Shown here one piece after another: positions 35,034 to 46,003 of a stretch of 64,000 nt of DNA. The stretch is from positions 520,386-584,385 of the forward strand of contig JAJNNX010000032.1 in NCBI GenBank assembly GCA_023159155.1, written 5' to 3'. The notes under the pieces were generated by a model, which was not told the DNA's origin, did not search any database, and saw only the letters and a program-made list of their open reading frames with translations. The number at the start of each line of letters is the position of its first letter. The first letter of the stretch is position 1. The position numbers and the translations under genes were made by a program. The DNA is from Ustulina deusta. Taxonomy: Eukaryota; Ascomycota; Sordariomycetes; Xylariales; Xylariaceae.

Positions 35034-35550
35034 ATGTCTGAGCAGCAGGAGACCCCGATGCTTAAGGTTTCGGTTCTTCACTACCGGGACCCATCGCACG
35101 ACGAGGAAACATTCACCAAATGGTATACCGAGGAGCAGATTCCGCGCTTTATTCCCATTGCTCACAGACATGGCATCGACCGCTGCGAACTTGTAAGTTA
35201 GGCTGAAAAATTCCACCTAGCTGCTTTAGCAAAGCCTGACGGGCGGTCGGATTGGGTAGTACATGACGCCCAACGCGTTCAAGAAGCAATTCCAAGTCGA
35301 CTTGGACCAGCTCAAGGGCGGGTCTGCCCAGGGCTGGAACATGGCCCCCTACGACGCGGTTACAATCTACTGGGTAACCGACCCACAGAAAATCCGCAAT
35401 ATGCTAAACGACCCGGACTGGAAAAACAAGGTGGCCGGATTCGAGAAGGGCTGGATCAGCCAGAGCAAGGTTGACGTTCAGGTCGGCATGCAGACCACCT
35501 TCATCGAGGAGGGTAAGATTGTGAATACTGTCACTAAAGAGTACGATTAA
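35034..35550 (+). CDS. EthD-domain (dimeric alpha/beta barrel) protein, 149 aa
   Basis: Two exons: 35034-35192 and 35260-35550, with a 67-bp intron GTAAGT..GGGTAG. The protein starts MSEQQETPMLKVSVLHYRDP and continues TKWYTEEQIPRFIPIAHRHG, the usual opening beta strand and first helix of EthD/ferredoxin-like dimeric barrels. The second half has YDAVTIYWVTDPQKIRNMLN and ends with strand-like VDVQVGMQTTF. Family members include accessory proteins of ring-cleaving pathways and fungal polyketide decarboxylases or cyclases. There is no polyketide synthase, transporter or regulator beside it, so a role in secondary metabolism is not supported by context. The stop lies 136 bp from the stop of the convergent membrane-protein gene. 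Confidence 0.82.
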
Positions 35551-35686
35551 TTCAAGGGCAGGCTGAGAGGCCGGTTGGATATAGCTTTGCACAGATCAAC
35601 CTCGAATTGAAGCTGGAGCTGTACTGGTATACTGATTGTGGCTATTTTGGAAGCCATCGAAGCCACCCGTACCGCGCTGCGAGCTA

Positions 35687-37258
35687 TTATGTCTGTGCGG
35701 ATTTCATGGCGTCTGAGTCTTTGTGCCTTTCTATTTGATCAACTCTCATATAATCGTTTAGTCCCACAACAGTTTCATTTGGTGACCTCCAGTCCCCGTA
35801 AGGCTTTGGGCCTTTAAGAGTGTCGATGTTCAAGTCCCTCATCGGCTCTACTCTCTTTTCAATATGACTTTCCAAACATCCTTCGCAGTATTTTAAAGAT
35901 GGGTCCCCTCGTCCCAAAATAACAGCATCAAGAATGAGTTTGTAGACCTGCCATATTGTATGAAGCAATACAAGGTTCGCAAGCAGGATTGCTAAGGCTT
36001 GCGTGCCAGGAGATTTCATCTTGGGTATTTGGCAGATGTAGTTCGTCGACAGGAAGCTGGGCCGTGCCCCGAGTGCGGGTTGGGGCACCGCGGATGGGTC
36101 GAACGACGTAGTCTCGAGAGATGTATCTATTCTCGAGGTACTGCCTCGCCCTGAAGAATTTTGGATAGCTTCAAAGGCCTGCACCTCGTTCGTCACGTTC
36201 CGACTCAGATTTTTAAGCAGGTCTGGATACGCGAGCATGTTGGGGATGGCGGTGTCGTTTTGCCCCAAGTCCGTCATGACTGTGAACCACATGGCCTTGC
36301 CCAGAAAGTCTATTGCGGTCCATATGCCCGGGTAAGGATCAAACCCGTGACCAGCAACGCCTGGTCCTTCCAATAGCCATGGAATCGTATTGTTGCCACA
36401 ATAGCTCGCTTCGGTGAAACATGAAACGGAGAAGAATTCGTTGCTCGTGACCTCCTCTACTGAGCCGCTTGCCGCGTCTGACTGTCTTGTCAACTGGATC
36501 CAAGCCTGATAGGCATCTGGATTGGTGCCGTTGCTCCCCCATGGTTTATTGCGGGCCCCGTCATAATAGGCTTTTGCTGTCACTAGATAGTACAGGCTCA
36601 ACAGAGATTCTCCCCAGTACAAGCTCGCCTTCTCGGTTTTGTTCCTTAATAGAAAGTGAGGAAAAGTATCATCGATAAGATTATAAGAGCCTAAGAGATC
36701 GAAATAGGTCTTCTCGCTTGCTTTATTTCCCTTGGACTGTGATGTATCGACGTCGATGGCGCATGTAGCAGAAGCCTTGAGCAGCAAACCCACGCGGGAA
36801 CGGGCAACAAGCCGTGGGCTTTGGCCATATTTCCCAAGCACCTCAATCGTGACTCTTGTCACGTTGCAATCGAGTAGCTGATTATCTAAATAAACGAGCG
36901 AGCCCTGGTTATCCCTGGACCCGTCCTGGTTTTGCCGCCAGACGCTGGCAATCGTATATGGAATGGCGTAATTGGTGGTGAAGATTTGGCTGTTGACTGG
37001 GAGCGTGGTTGATACGCATGTCGCCTGCGTTTTTTGGGTCAAATAGGACAAGAATGGATTATTTGCATATAGATTCCTGCCCTCCGTAAATTGGGTTACA
37101 TTGCTGGTCGAGGTTGCAACGAGATCGTAACTTGCCGTTACTACGTTGATAAATGTGACGACACCAATCGCGATGAGCCCACCTATCACGGTCACTGGGG
37201 TAACCCACTTGTACGGGTAATTCCGAGTGACGTTGTAGGATATCCAAGAGCTGTGCAT
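35687..37258 (-). CDS. Two-pass membrane glycoprotein, fungal-specific, 523 aa
   Basis: Single exon from the ATG at 37258. A membrane segment lies at about residues 19-42 (VTPVTVIGGLIAIGVVTFIN) and a second near residues 418-443 (ALAILLANLVLLHTIWQVY). The 375 residues between them carry many N-glycosylation sites (NVTRVT, NKTEKA, NGTNPD, NDTAIP, NLSRNVT) and several Cys, so this loop is probably luminal or extracellular. The short C-terminal part, with CEGC and charged residues, would be cytosolic. The layout matches large families of uncharacterised fungal transmembrane proteins. No catalytic motif is recognised. Confidence 0.75.
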   Translation of the reverse strand: MHSSWISYNVTRNYPYKWVTPVTVIGGLIAIGVVTFINVVTASYDLVATSTSNVTQFTEGRNLYANNPFLSYLTQKTQATCVSTTLPVNSQIFTTNYAIPYTIASVWRQNQDGSRDNQGSLVYLDNQLLDCNVTRVTIEVLGKYGQSPRLVARSRVGLLLKASATCAIDVDTSQSKGNKASEKTYFDLLGSYNLIDDTFPHFLLRNKTEKASLYWGESLLSLYYLVTAKAYYDGARNKPWGSNGTNPDAYQAWIQLTRQSDAASGSVEEVTSNEFFSVSCFTEASYCGNNTIPWLLEGPGVAGHGFDPYPGIWTAIDFLGKAMWFTVMTDLGQNDTAIPNMLAYPDLLKNLSRNVTNEVQAFEAIQNSSGRGSTSRIDTSLETTSFDPSAVPQPALGARPSFLSTNYICQIPKMKSPGTQALAILLANLVLLHTIWQVYKLILDAVILGRGDPSLKYCEGCLESHIEKRVEPMRDLNIDTLKGPKPYGDWRSPNETVVGLNDYMRVDQIERHKDSDAMKSAQT

Positions 37259-38182
37259 GACGCATATTGAGCCAGCAACCGGTGATCTCCTATTGCTGGT
37301 GAAGCCAGTAAGTTGTCGTGTTGACGGCGTGTCAGAGGGGATGTCACAGAGTGATTAATGAGTCGTCCCTCTATAGGTGCGTGATAGAAGTCTCAACAAG
37401 GATGCCTCCTGTTGACCCTTGGCCTTCTCTTCCGTAGACAGGTGGCGGTCACCTATATGCACACGAATAGGGGGCTATTTCTACCCCTGACAAGATATTT
37501 TTTTCACGAACGCGCATCTCTTCAAAAAAAAAAAAAGCAAGTTCACGATTGGGACAGGCGATAAAATACATTCTTATTTCCGAAACATTATGTGTGTATA
37601 GTCAGAGACGCTGAAGCGCTAGACAAGAGGAGCCCAGCTCAACCTATTTATAGAGTCTTACCTGTGACGCGGCCCACAACTTCGGTAATGTATACCCTCC
37701 AATCAAGTGTGCATGGGGTATGGGACTACTCGAGCCTCACATATGCATCACAATATAAGGATATTTTGCTGGATCACCCACATTCAGCTCGACTCAACTG
37801 ACACGGACATCGTTGTGTAAAGATCAAATAACACCCAACTTCTTATATGCAGTTACATTAGGCAAGAACATCGAATGCTCTGTTTAGTATTTTTGTCGAC
37901 AGGCGCCCAGCAACGAACGCCTCTTTCCATTCGCCAATGATGCAGCGGTTCGCATACACTCATTCTTTACCCAGAATGTTTACGGCACAAGTCCAATATA
38001 CCCTTGTTAGCCTTTCCACTTTCTCCGGGAGCTGTCGGTACAGATTGGACAGGAGGTTATGTTCCGGAGGATGAAGCGAAGACTTGCCGTAACATATTAC
38101 TATTTCCTTACCCTTCACCCTTAACAAGAGACTTGCTTCTCAGTGGAGTAATTGTAATGGCCCCCACTTAGGAGTTAGAGAG

Positions 38183-38690
38183 GAGCAGGGCTAAATCCGC
38201 ACTAGATCCTGCACTAATTGCTGTCACATTCTTAGCACACTAGATACATACCAAAAATAGGTGGCCACATAATATACCTACCTAAGCATGTGTAAAGTAT
38301 GTGGCTAACATAGAATAAGTGGAATGAAACGAGGGTTATATTATAGAAGACTTGCAAGGTTAGAAAACGACCGAGTTAAAAAACCAGTGTCCATGATTTG
38401 TTAAGCTTCAAATTAATAAATGATAACTTTAATATTACTAAAAATTGTTGCAGTTAATAGATATGAATTAATTATACCATAGTAGAAACTATACTACCTA
38501 GGTATGTAATAAGTTAATGCAAGTAAATAAGTATGCAGTGAAAGTTGCAACGAGTTGGTGGCTAGGGAGGTGTATTAATACTCAGTAGGCGGGGTTGTAT
38601 AGGGAATCTACTGCATTGCAGTTGGCAGCAATTGCTGACAAATCAGTGCTATATTTTAGTTTAGGGCTTGCTGCAGATTTAGCCCTGCTC
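38183..38690. repeat. Candidate terminal-inverted-repeat element, about 508 bp
   Basis: The left end (38183-38201) begins GAGCAGGGCTAAATCCGCA. The right end (38672-38690), reverse complemented, begins GAGCAGGGCTAAATCTGCA, so 18 of 19 bases match. Weaker inverted similarity continues inside (GCACTAATTGCTGTCA against GCACTGATTTGTCAGC). No coding capacity lies between. This fits a decayed non-autonomous DNA transposon; no clear target duplication was found. Confidence 0.5.
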
Positions 38691-39787
38691 TATTTTTACA
38701 GCAATACAATTCTATAAGAGCTGCACATTTTACAACTACCTAACCAAGTCTACAATTACAACTACCCTCAAAGGCTACGTTATGCTACCATATGCTAGCC
38801 GGCATCGCCTTGTTTGTATTAGTAGTGTAGTAAAGGAAGCAGCCCTTCCTTTGAAAAGAACGCTTCTCTACCCCACATTTTCCTATTATGGTAGGTAGTA
38901 ATGTAATGCAGGGGAAAACGCCACCTCTTGCCCTACAATATCATCAACGAATCAAATAAATCATAACCCCCTGGGCCAAAGTCCTATATGCAAGTCTAGT
39001 GTATGATGGACAACCAGGCTAAGCGACACATTTAACTCTGCCATCACTTCCATAACTTCTGAATTGGCCTGACGTGGCAAACTAATCAAAGTATTGCAGC
39101 ACGATGTATTCTGCATATGATTGCCGTCAAACCGAGCTTGCATAACCCGTGGCATAGCTTTTCTTCTCCTTCATGAACAGATTTTTTACCAATCACTGCC
39201 ATCCTGGGCTGGGATAGGTACGTGCATGCAATGGCAAAGGTCAGTCACTGCTCCTTATAGCGATGCTCTAGAACTCAGAACCACTAGATAACATTAAATT
39301 ATAGCGAAGCTAGCATTTGGAAAGACATCTTGCTAGCTCCATTGTCTTGCTAGGGGCCGCTTCCAAACTGAAATGAGAAGCTAGATAGCGATATATATGT
39401 AGGGCACCAGAAGCGTTATCTTACGTATGTTTCGACATGGCAGGGATCGATGCTAGAAAAACTACTATTATACGTTACTATATGATGCCCTATCGATGTA
39501 CTAATAGTTCAAGACATCACCTAAGGGGCGCTGACCCTTTAAGACGAGTAGGGAACTCTCTTGAGCACGCAGTAAGACCTAAATAAGTCCAGCAGATTTG
39601 GCTTCAGCACATGTGAACCTCTCGTGATCACTACCCTAAAAGAGAGATATGCAGGCTACAGGTATTAAGGAATGGCTTGGGGGATATCTTAGTTTAATAC
39701 CACATATGGGAGATGAATGGGCTTGGGTTAGGAGAGCATGGATGCAGCTCTGTACCAAGTGTTTAGTATTGCATACAATAAAGAGCT

Positions 39788-39857
39788 GGTATGGAAGCCT
39801 CTAGAACTAAAGGTTTCGGGATCTGAAATCGGAGTCCCTTATACTATGTATGCCCTA
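39788..39857 (+). repeat. Dispersed repeat, copy A
   Basis: About 70 bases starting GGTATGGAAGCCTCTAGAAC and including GGAGTCCCTTATACTA. Diverged copies occur at 52146-52220 (inverted) and 53119-53191 (same orientation). Confidence 0.6.
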
Positions 39858-40382
39858 CAAAACAAAAACCCCTATGTGACTCTTACCAAACGAGGCCTAA
39901 ACAAAATCATCCATTGAAGTCGCAGTTTACAGTTGGATCAATACATGGCGATCATTATACGGAAACCTAGACCTAATATGTGCTAATATCTTACAACCAT
40001 GCAGCTACAATAAAGAAAATTAATTCCCTAAGGTAGTCTGACCTTAGATGCCTGGAACTCTTGTATAAGGGCGAACGATTATGCCCGGCAACCATCATTC
40101 CCTAGCAGTTATCATGATAACATTAATGCTATTTCTATAATTCGTTGCCCTTGCCGCTTAAAAAGCTTCTATTATTATCGCCAATTGATCATTCGATCAT
40201 CAGCCTAATCACGTCGACCATCTATAGCATCCCAAAATTCAGTTGACCCCCTCTAGAAGTGCACAATCTTATCTGGGGATTCGCGTGTAGCAGTGGTCTG
40301 ATACAGCTGCGTTTGGTCCAAGAGTACCACGGTTTGATCAACTACTCAATGGCATGTTTTCTGTTCCCGCATAAATGGTATA

Positions 40383-40503
40383 ACCCATTCTACCACCGAA
40401 CTGCGCATACTACCGAATTGTACATTTGAGTACTTTTTAGCCGGGCTAAAAAATATTTAAATATGCTACTTAGTAGAATGCGCAGTTCGGTGGCAGAATA
40501 CGT
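40383..40503. mobile_element. MITE-like inverted-repeat element, 121 bp, flanked by TA
   Basis: The left terminus contains ATTCTACCACCGAACTGCGC. The reverse complement of the right terminus contains ATTCTGCCACCGAACTGCGC. The inverted match runs about 28 bases with few mismatches, including the outermost ones. The element is bounded by TA at 40381-40382 and 40504-40505, the target duplication of Tc1/mariner-type transposons. The centre holds a small palindrome (TTTTAGCCGGGCTAAAA). It has no coding capacity, so it would depend on an autonomous relative elsewhere. Confidence 0.65.
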
Positions 40504-40729
40504 TAAACACGTATCAGAGCATCAAAAATAAGGTGTGGTCATTATTTATATGAACACCGAGGCTTGATCCGAGGCCCTGAGATATCAAGAATTGATATTG
40601 ACGCACGATTTCCTTTTTCTACATTTCTTGCCTGAAAGATATTGCTAAGAACGAGTACTACTTTTCACCTTCGCCCCAGAAGGCAGTACATGAATGACTA
40701 CTCCGTGTTTACTCGAAAGATTCGATGGA

Positions 40730-40756
40730 CAGGGGCGCTCTAGAAGAGCGCCCCTG
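40730..40756. repeat. Perfect 12-bp-arm palindrome
   Basis: CAGGGGCGCTCT is followed by three bases and its exact reverse complement. It is a strong GC-rich hairpin in AT-leaning non-coding sequence, with no gene assignment. Confidence 0.85.
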
Positions 40757-42305
40757 GAAATCTTGGGAATATCACTCGGGCATATCGACCACTGATGACG
40801 TAGGCATGATTCGAGGGGAGATTGCAGCGTTGAAACCTGGAATAGAGGTTGAAATGTCGTAGACACAATGGATATCTATTGTGGGACTGAGATTGTCCAC
40901 CGACCTTCTAACTGGCTGGGTCGTCATTGTAGATCATAGCGCAAATGACGACGGTGGAATTTGAATCCTCCTAATGGCCGCCAACGGAGTTACGGGGGGC
41001 GTATTGGGGCAAGTTTATTGGCGGAGTCATAGTCAGCTCTTTAAGGGTAGACATGATGGCTGAGGCGAGCTGAGGAGTGGCACAGTGGTAGTAATACCTG
41101 ACAAGAAGGGAAGATATCTCCCAGCCTTGATCGATGAAGTTCGTTAGCTACGTTTATATGTGCCTTGCTATATCATCCCCTTCCCAGGAAACCCAATCTT
41201 TTCAAAGCCCGCAGCAGGGCACACCGTAAGTCTTCCCCACGATGCTCAGCTAGAGCTGCACTGTCCACGCTCTCATGACCTAAACAAATTTCATCTCACA
41301 TGCTTGAGATGAAAGTTTAAGCCCGTACTTTTGTTAAAGAAACAAGCAATAATTGTATAGTTCTAATAGTGTTATGCTATATATTCTAGTCTACCCGGAC
41401 TGTAACTAGAAGCATATATATTAAAGCTTATAATTATGCTTTACTTTGGAGCATTATAGACCTTTAAGTTATTAGTACAGTAGTCTACAGGTTGGCTGTT
41501 ATTACATATTATAACAAATCAAATATAATTATGTATTAAATTTCTTAGTACGTAACTTAAAGGGCAACTAAATTTAATGCTTAATACAATTTGGAGTTTA
41601 AAGGATTGGACATGCATTACATAGTTTAGTTGAGGTTATTTTTCAGATAATAGTTTTTTGCCGGCTATAGCGGGGGTGATTTCATAATAATAGTCCTGAT
41701 TTCCTACATTGTAGACATTCTACTAGCCTACCCTAGCATTGGAGGGAAGCAGGCGGAAGCCTTTCTCCTGAAGCTGAGGAGCTTTAGAAAGCCTGACTCC
41801 TATTTTCCGTGGAATCAACATCGCCGGCTGCGGTCAATATTGAATATGGCTGTTTAGGCTGGGACATGCACATTGTTCGTGCAGATGACAGGTGTACTAC
41901 ACTACCGCGTAGATGGTCTCAACCATAAGTTCACAATAGAGATGAGGTTTCAATATATTTTCTTTTCTTCCTAAATAGGTACTAACCACAGCGCAGATAG
42001 TCGTACTTCTAAGCTCTAAACCAAATAACAGAATCGGGGGTATCAACATATATATAGATAGATAGGCACAGCGGGCATCGACGCCTGCCCGAGCGTCTAA
42101 AGCTCGTTTCGTTCCCACGCCGTGCGCTCCGGCCAAAGCGTCTCAAACACACGCCTCACTACAACACTCGGGGTCAGTAATTGCTATTTCAAGTGTGATT
42201 TGAGGGCTTTGAAGCCGTTGGAATTTTCCAAAACATGAAATTGGCCCGAAAAAGAGCCTTTCTACTCTAAAAAGGGACGGAACAGGAAGAATACGACTCT
42301 GAAAA

Positions 42306-44370
42306 TTACTCACTGATACCGCGCACCCTTTCCACCTCCGCAGGACTGTCAGTCATGACATCGTCGTTAAAGCACCACTGTCCGAACGCCGTGCCCCTCT
42401 CTATCGTCCGTTCAAGTAGCTCGGCCTTAGCCTGCTCCGCGTCCTTGACCATGAAGAACTTCATCGTGTCCGTGTCGACGATGGTATGCTGGTATTTCTT
42501 CAGCGCCCTGATGATGACATCCCGATCCTTCGGTTTCGTATCGGCGGATGGTAGCAGCGGCTCGAGGCCGCGCGGGACGGCCGCCAGTGCGAACTTCAAT
42601 ATACAGTCGCCGCACGACGGGTGTGCGTGAGATAGGCGTGCGAAGACGTTGGACACTGCGAAATCCGGATTTCTGGACGTCTCGTCCGAGAGCGGGGACG
42701 CGAACGAGTCGCCCAGGCACTTGTCGACACTGAAATTATCACACTTGACTTTGCGTATGGTCTCGGGGCCGTCGACGGCGGTCCACAGCACGTTCACATT
42801 GACGTTGGGCGGCTGCAGCCCCGCCTGGCGGAGGACCTGAGCCACCTTTAGGTACATCCTGTCACGAAGGAGGATCGGAGCGGCCGCCGGTGGGGCAGCG
42901 GAATCCCGCTTTGCGAATTCCTGCCGGCCGAGCTCGATCGCCGCGAGGAGCTGGCTGCGTTCCCAATAGTCTAGGTAGTCGTCCGAGTCGGCGTCACTGC
43001 GCAGCGCGACGAAGGACCAGATGAGAGCCTCGCGGAACCTCTCAATGCTGTAGTGAAAACCCGCAAACCACGGGTAGATCTGGTAGCGGTCCTCGCCGCG
43101 GAAACGCTGGCAGGCGCCGTTCATGGACGGCCGCGGGAACGACGCCATGGCCTCGCGGAGAACGGCGCGGGAGACTGAGTGAGTGAAATGCGCCTGGACT
43201 TGCCGGTTCCGCTCCCCGAACCGGTGGTTCAGGAGGTACGAGGTGTAGTAGGCGAAGGGCTTCTCGCCGAATGACGGCATCGAGCCTTTGCCTAGGGACT
43301 TGGCGTTGTAATGGTCAGGCTTAAAGGCCATGACGTGGCCGAAGAGCGGTGAATAAAAGTCAGAGGCGGCATGGTCCCTGCCTAAGAACATGTCGTCTGA
43401 GAGAGCAACCATTTGATCCGTGGTCGATGGTGTCATGTATATTTGAGACTCTATGCGGATTTTGAGAGTTAGTCATGAACACCATTGATAACGGAAGGAG
43501 TTGGAAAGGGAGGTGGGTTAGGGAGAGAAAAACTGTGTACTACATCCAAGAGGAAATGACTCGAATATAATTACCTATGCTCAAGGAGTTGAATGTAGGA
43601 AGACACCCTTTCTCCTTTTCCCCGAAAAAGGACTCTTGGTCAAGGACTTGGACAATCCCATTCGTTTCGTCGTTATCCCTGAGCCAAACTGGTCGTTGGG
43701 GCAGCATATCTACACCGTCGCTAGCTACTGCGTTATCTCCAACAGAGTTGACAAGAAGCTGGATCTTGTTGATGAATTTCCTTGCATGCGCATTGAGACT
43801 GCGCAATGAATATCGCAACTCGTCCCAGTCGCGGTAGCGGTTCATGCTGTGCCGCGATATCCAGATGCCCTGCGCATCATTGAGAGGCGACTGCAGCTCA
43901 TATGCGCGCAGGCTACGTCTGAAGGCTTCGTCTGAGCCGTTGACCCAATTATATACAAAGTCAAGTTTTGGTTCGGTCAGCGGGCCGAATTGGTCCTTGT
44001 TGTAGTTCCCGGATGAAAACCAATCGTCCTCCCAGCCCGTTAACTCGACGTCCCTTACAGCTTCTTCAAACGGTATCCTTATGACGTCGGGTAGGTCATC
44101 ATAAAAGGGCTTGGGTAGCTGTAGTGTTTGAGATGCCATGTCCGTCTCATCTTGGACTATTAAGTTCGGCAGCATCACCGAGCTGCCACCTCTGACCCAT
44201 TGCGTAGGGACTTTCGACCACGAGGTGTTCCGTGCAAGTAAGAAGTTGTGGCTCCCGGCGCGCTTGATAGGCTCCCAATCTTTCCATAACTCGAGCCAGC
44301 CGAATAGCATGAGGCTGGCTAGAAAGGCGACTCTCCTGTTCCGCCGGCAGTGAAATGTGCGTTGATCCAT
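42306..44370 (-). CDS. Stealth-family glycan phosphotransferase, type II membrane protein, 646 aa
   Basis: Two exons: 44370-43575 and 43450-42306. The 124-bp intron has GTAATT..GCATAG ends with TGACTAAC, and joins LPTFNSLSI to ESQIYMTPST in frame. The start is the ATG at 44370. A membrane anchor follows at about residues 13-28 (VAFLASLMLFGWLELW), so the catalytic part should lie in the Golgi lumen. Conserved regions are visible. CR1 is LDFVYNWVNGSDEAF (about 136-150). CR2 starts RYRDWDELRYSLRSL (about 178) and runs to LSDDMFLG (about 283-290). CR3 is FTHSVSRAVLREAM..FRGEDRYQIYPWFAGFHY (about 353-400). Stealth proteins transfer sugar-1-phosphate to glycans, as do GlcNAc-1-phosphotransferase and bacterial capsule enzymes. 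The acceptor is unknown. It is divergent from an acyltransferase gene 1.6 kb away. Confidence 0.88.
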
Positions 44371-46003
44371 GGGAGAGGGTGGTGAGTCCTGCCCTGAAGG
44401 CACAGCAAACTTCACATCCGCTATGTACTCTCCGAACGGTATACGGAAACGGAGAGGTGACAAATTGATGGTACGTATGCCAAGAGCACGCCGGTACTAT
44501 CGCTGACTTGGCGTTGACTTGTTGGGAGAGGTCGCGTGCCTATGTCGTGTGTTCATATACCAAAAAGGGATAATACATTATCTCTGCCGGTTGAGCTAAT
44601 CCCACTGCCGTCGATCATTCCTGTGTATGGTTACAATACAGCTGCGCATAGTAATTATATAGACACAGATAATCAAACCGTTGAAAGGGGTCCCCAATCT
44701 AAGATCTGGCGTCTTGGCATGCTCCTTTGAAAAATTATATCGCACGCCGTTTACGCCGTTGGAAGTGGGTACAAATAATAATTACCATACCCAGCACATC
44801 CCTCGAAATACTTTTTTTGAGTACGCTTCCAGATGCGGTGAGAAAAGATACAGGGAGGCTAATTCATCAACTGATTTAACAGCATTTAATAGCTGCTTGA
44901 AGGGCTATATTGGAACTGGAAATTTACAGTTTCTAGTTGGCTAGGTGTGTAGAAAGAATGGTCTGGCTATCCGTAGACTTGGGTGACTATATATGGCTGT
45001 ACACTGATAAACTCCTTCATCCTATAGTTCGTGACACCTCAAGGTCTGAATCCATCAGCCAGGTTGACCAATCCTCTTAATACTCGCCCTACTTGAGCGG
45101 CGCTACTTCGGTGCCTGCCCAGGGTGGTCCGGCGCCGGGCCCTAAGGCGAGGGTTATGAAACTGCAAAAAAAGTCAACAACTTTTGTTTTCAACTCCTTT
45201 TACTCATGTTGAAAAATATACTAACCTAGTGTGTTGGGATAGGACTTACCTAACCCTAGGTAGTTAATGAACTGTGGGTCTACCAAGCTTGGTAGCGTGC
45301 TGGTCCGGTATTTAGTTCAAACGGCAAATACCAGTATTAGTGTCGAGGGCGTCATGCTTGGCACAGCTCTCTGTGTCATAATTCCAATTCTATGATTCTA
45401 CCCGTATATGGTTCTGACGATTCCAGGAACTAATTTTGATTGCATATTGCTAACAGATACATATATATATATATATATACGTGGGTTATGTGCGATAGAG
45501 CTTGGGCCTCTTTTGCTTTGGTCCCACGATGTCTTTTTTACTGTTGAGGTATTAACATCGACATTCTTAATCCAGACAACATCAGGCTTGGTTATGCCAA
45601 TGATCATCATGATCGAAGCTTGATTTTGATCTCTTGGCGGGCGCTAGGATGGCTGGGAAAAGGATCCACGCTGGTAAATTATTGTAGCCCTTATCTCTAC
45701 GTAAGAAATGACGGGACACCCTCGGCGGAATATTCCATGATATCTCGGTCAGCGGCGTCGGCATGAACATCTTAGTTTTCCGGGGGTGTCTATGATTTGA
45801 AGGCAAAGAGACTCAAGAAATACACTCCTTCCCGTTTCGTCTTTGATTCCTAATCAATGAATAAGCAGAAGACACCAAGACCATCCCGCCTTCTCGACGC
45901 ATCCTCGCCCATCCCGTTTAATCTTTGATTCCACCTCAGCCCTAGCATCCATTCTTCTGCTAAGCCTAGATTCATATCAACGACCTACACAGCTACCAGC
46001 GCC
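44371..46003. other. Divergent intergenic region, Stealth to acyltransferase-3
   Basis: No supported gene. It includes a short AT microsatellite at 45461-45479. The segment around 45070-45150 is GC-rich but without a domain. Promoters of both flanking genes must lie here. Confidence 0.5.
45461..45479. repeat. AT dinucleotide microsatellite
   Basis: Nine to ten AT units, within the divergent intergenic region. Confidence 0.9.

Larger units (their letters stand above)
37259..42305. other. 5-kb gene-free region with repeat elements
   Basis: No frame over 80 codons has a recognisable domain. AT-rich patches occur at 38270-38560 and 41290-41640. The visible structure consists of inverted-repeat elements and a dispersed repeat, listed separately. 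The region looks like old transposon-derived DNA between gene islands. Confidence 0.6.
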
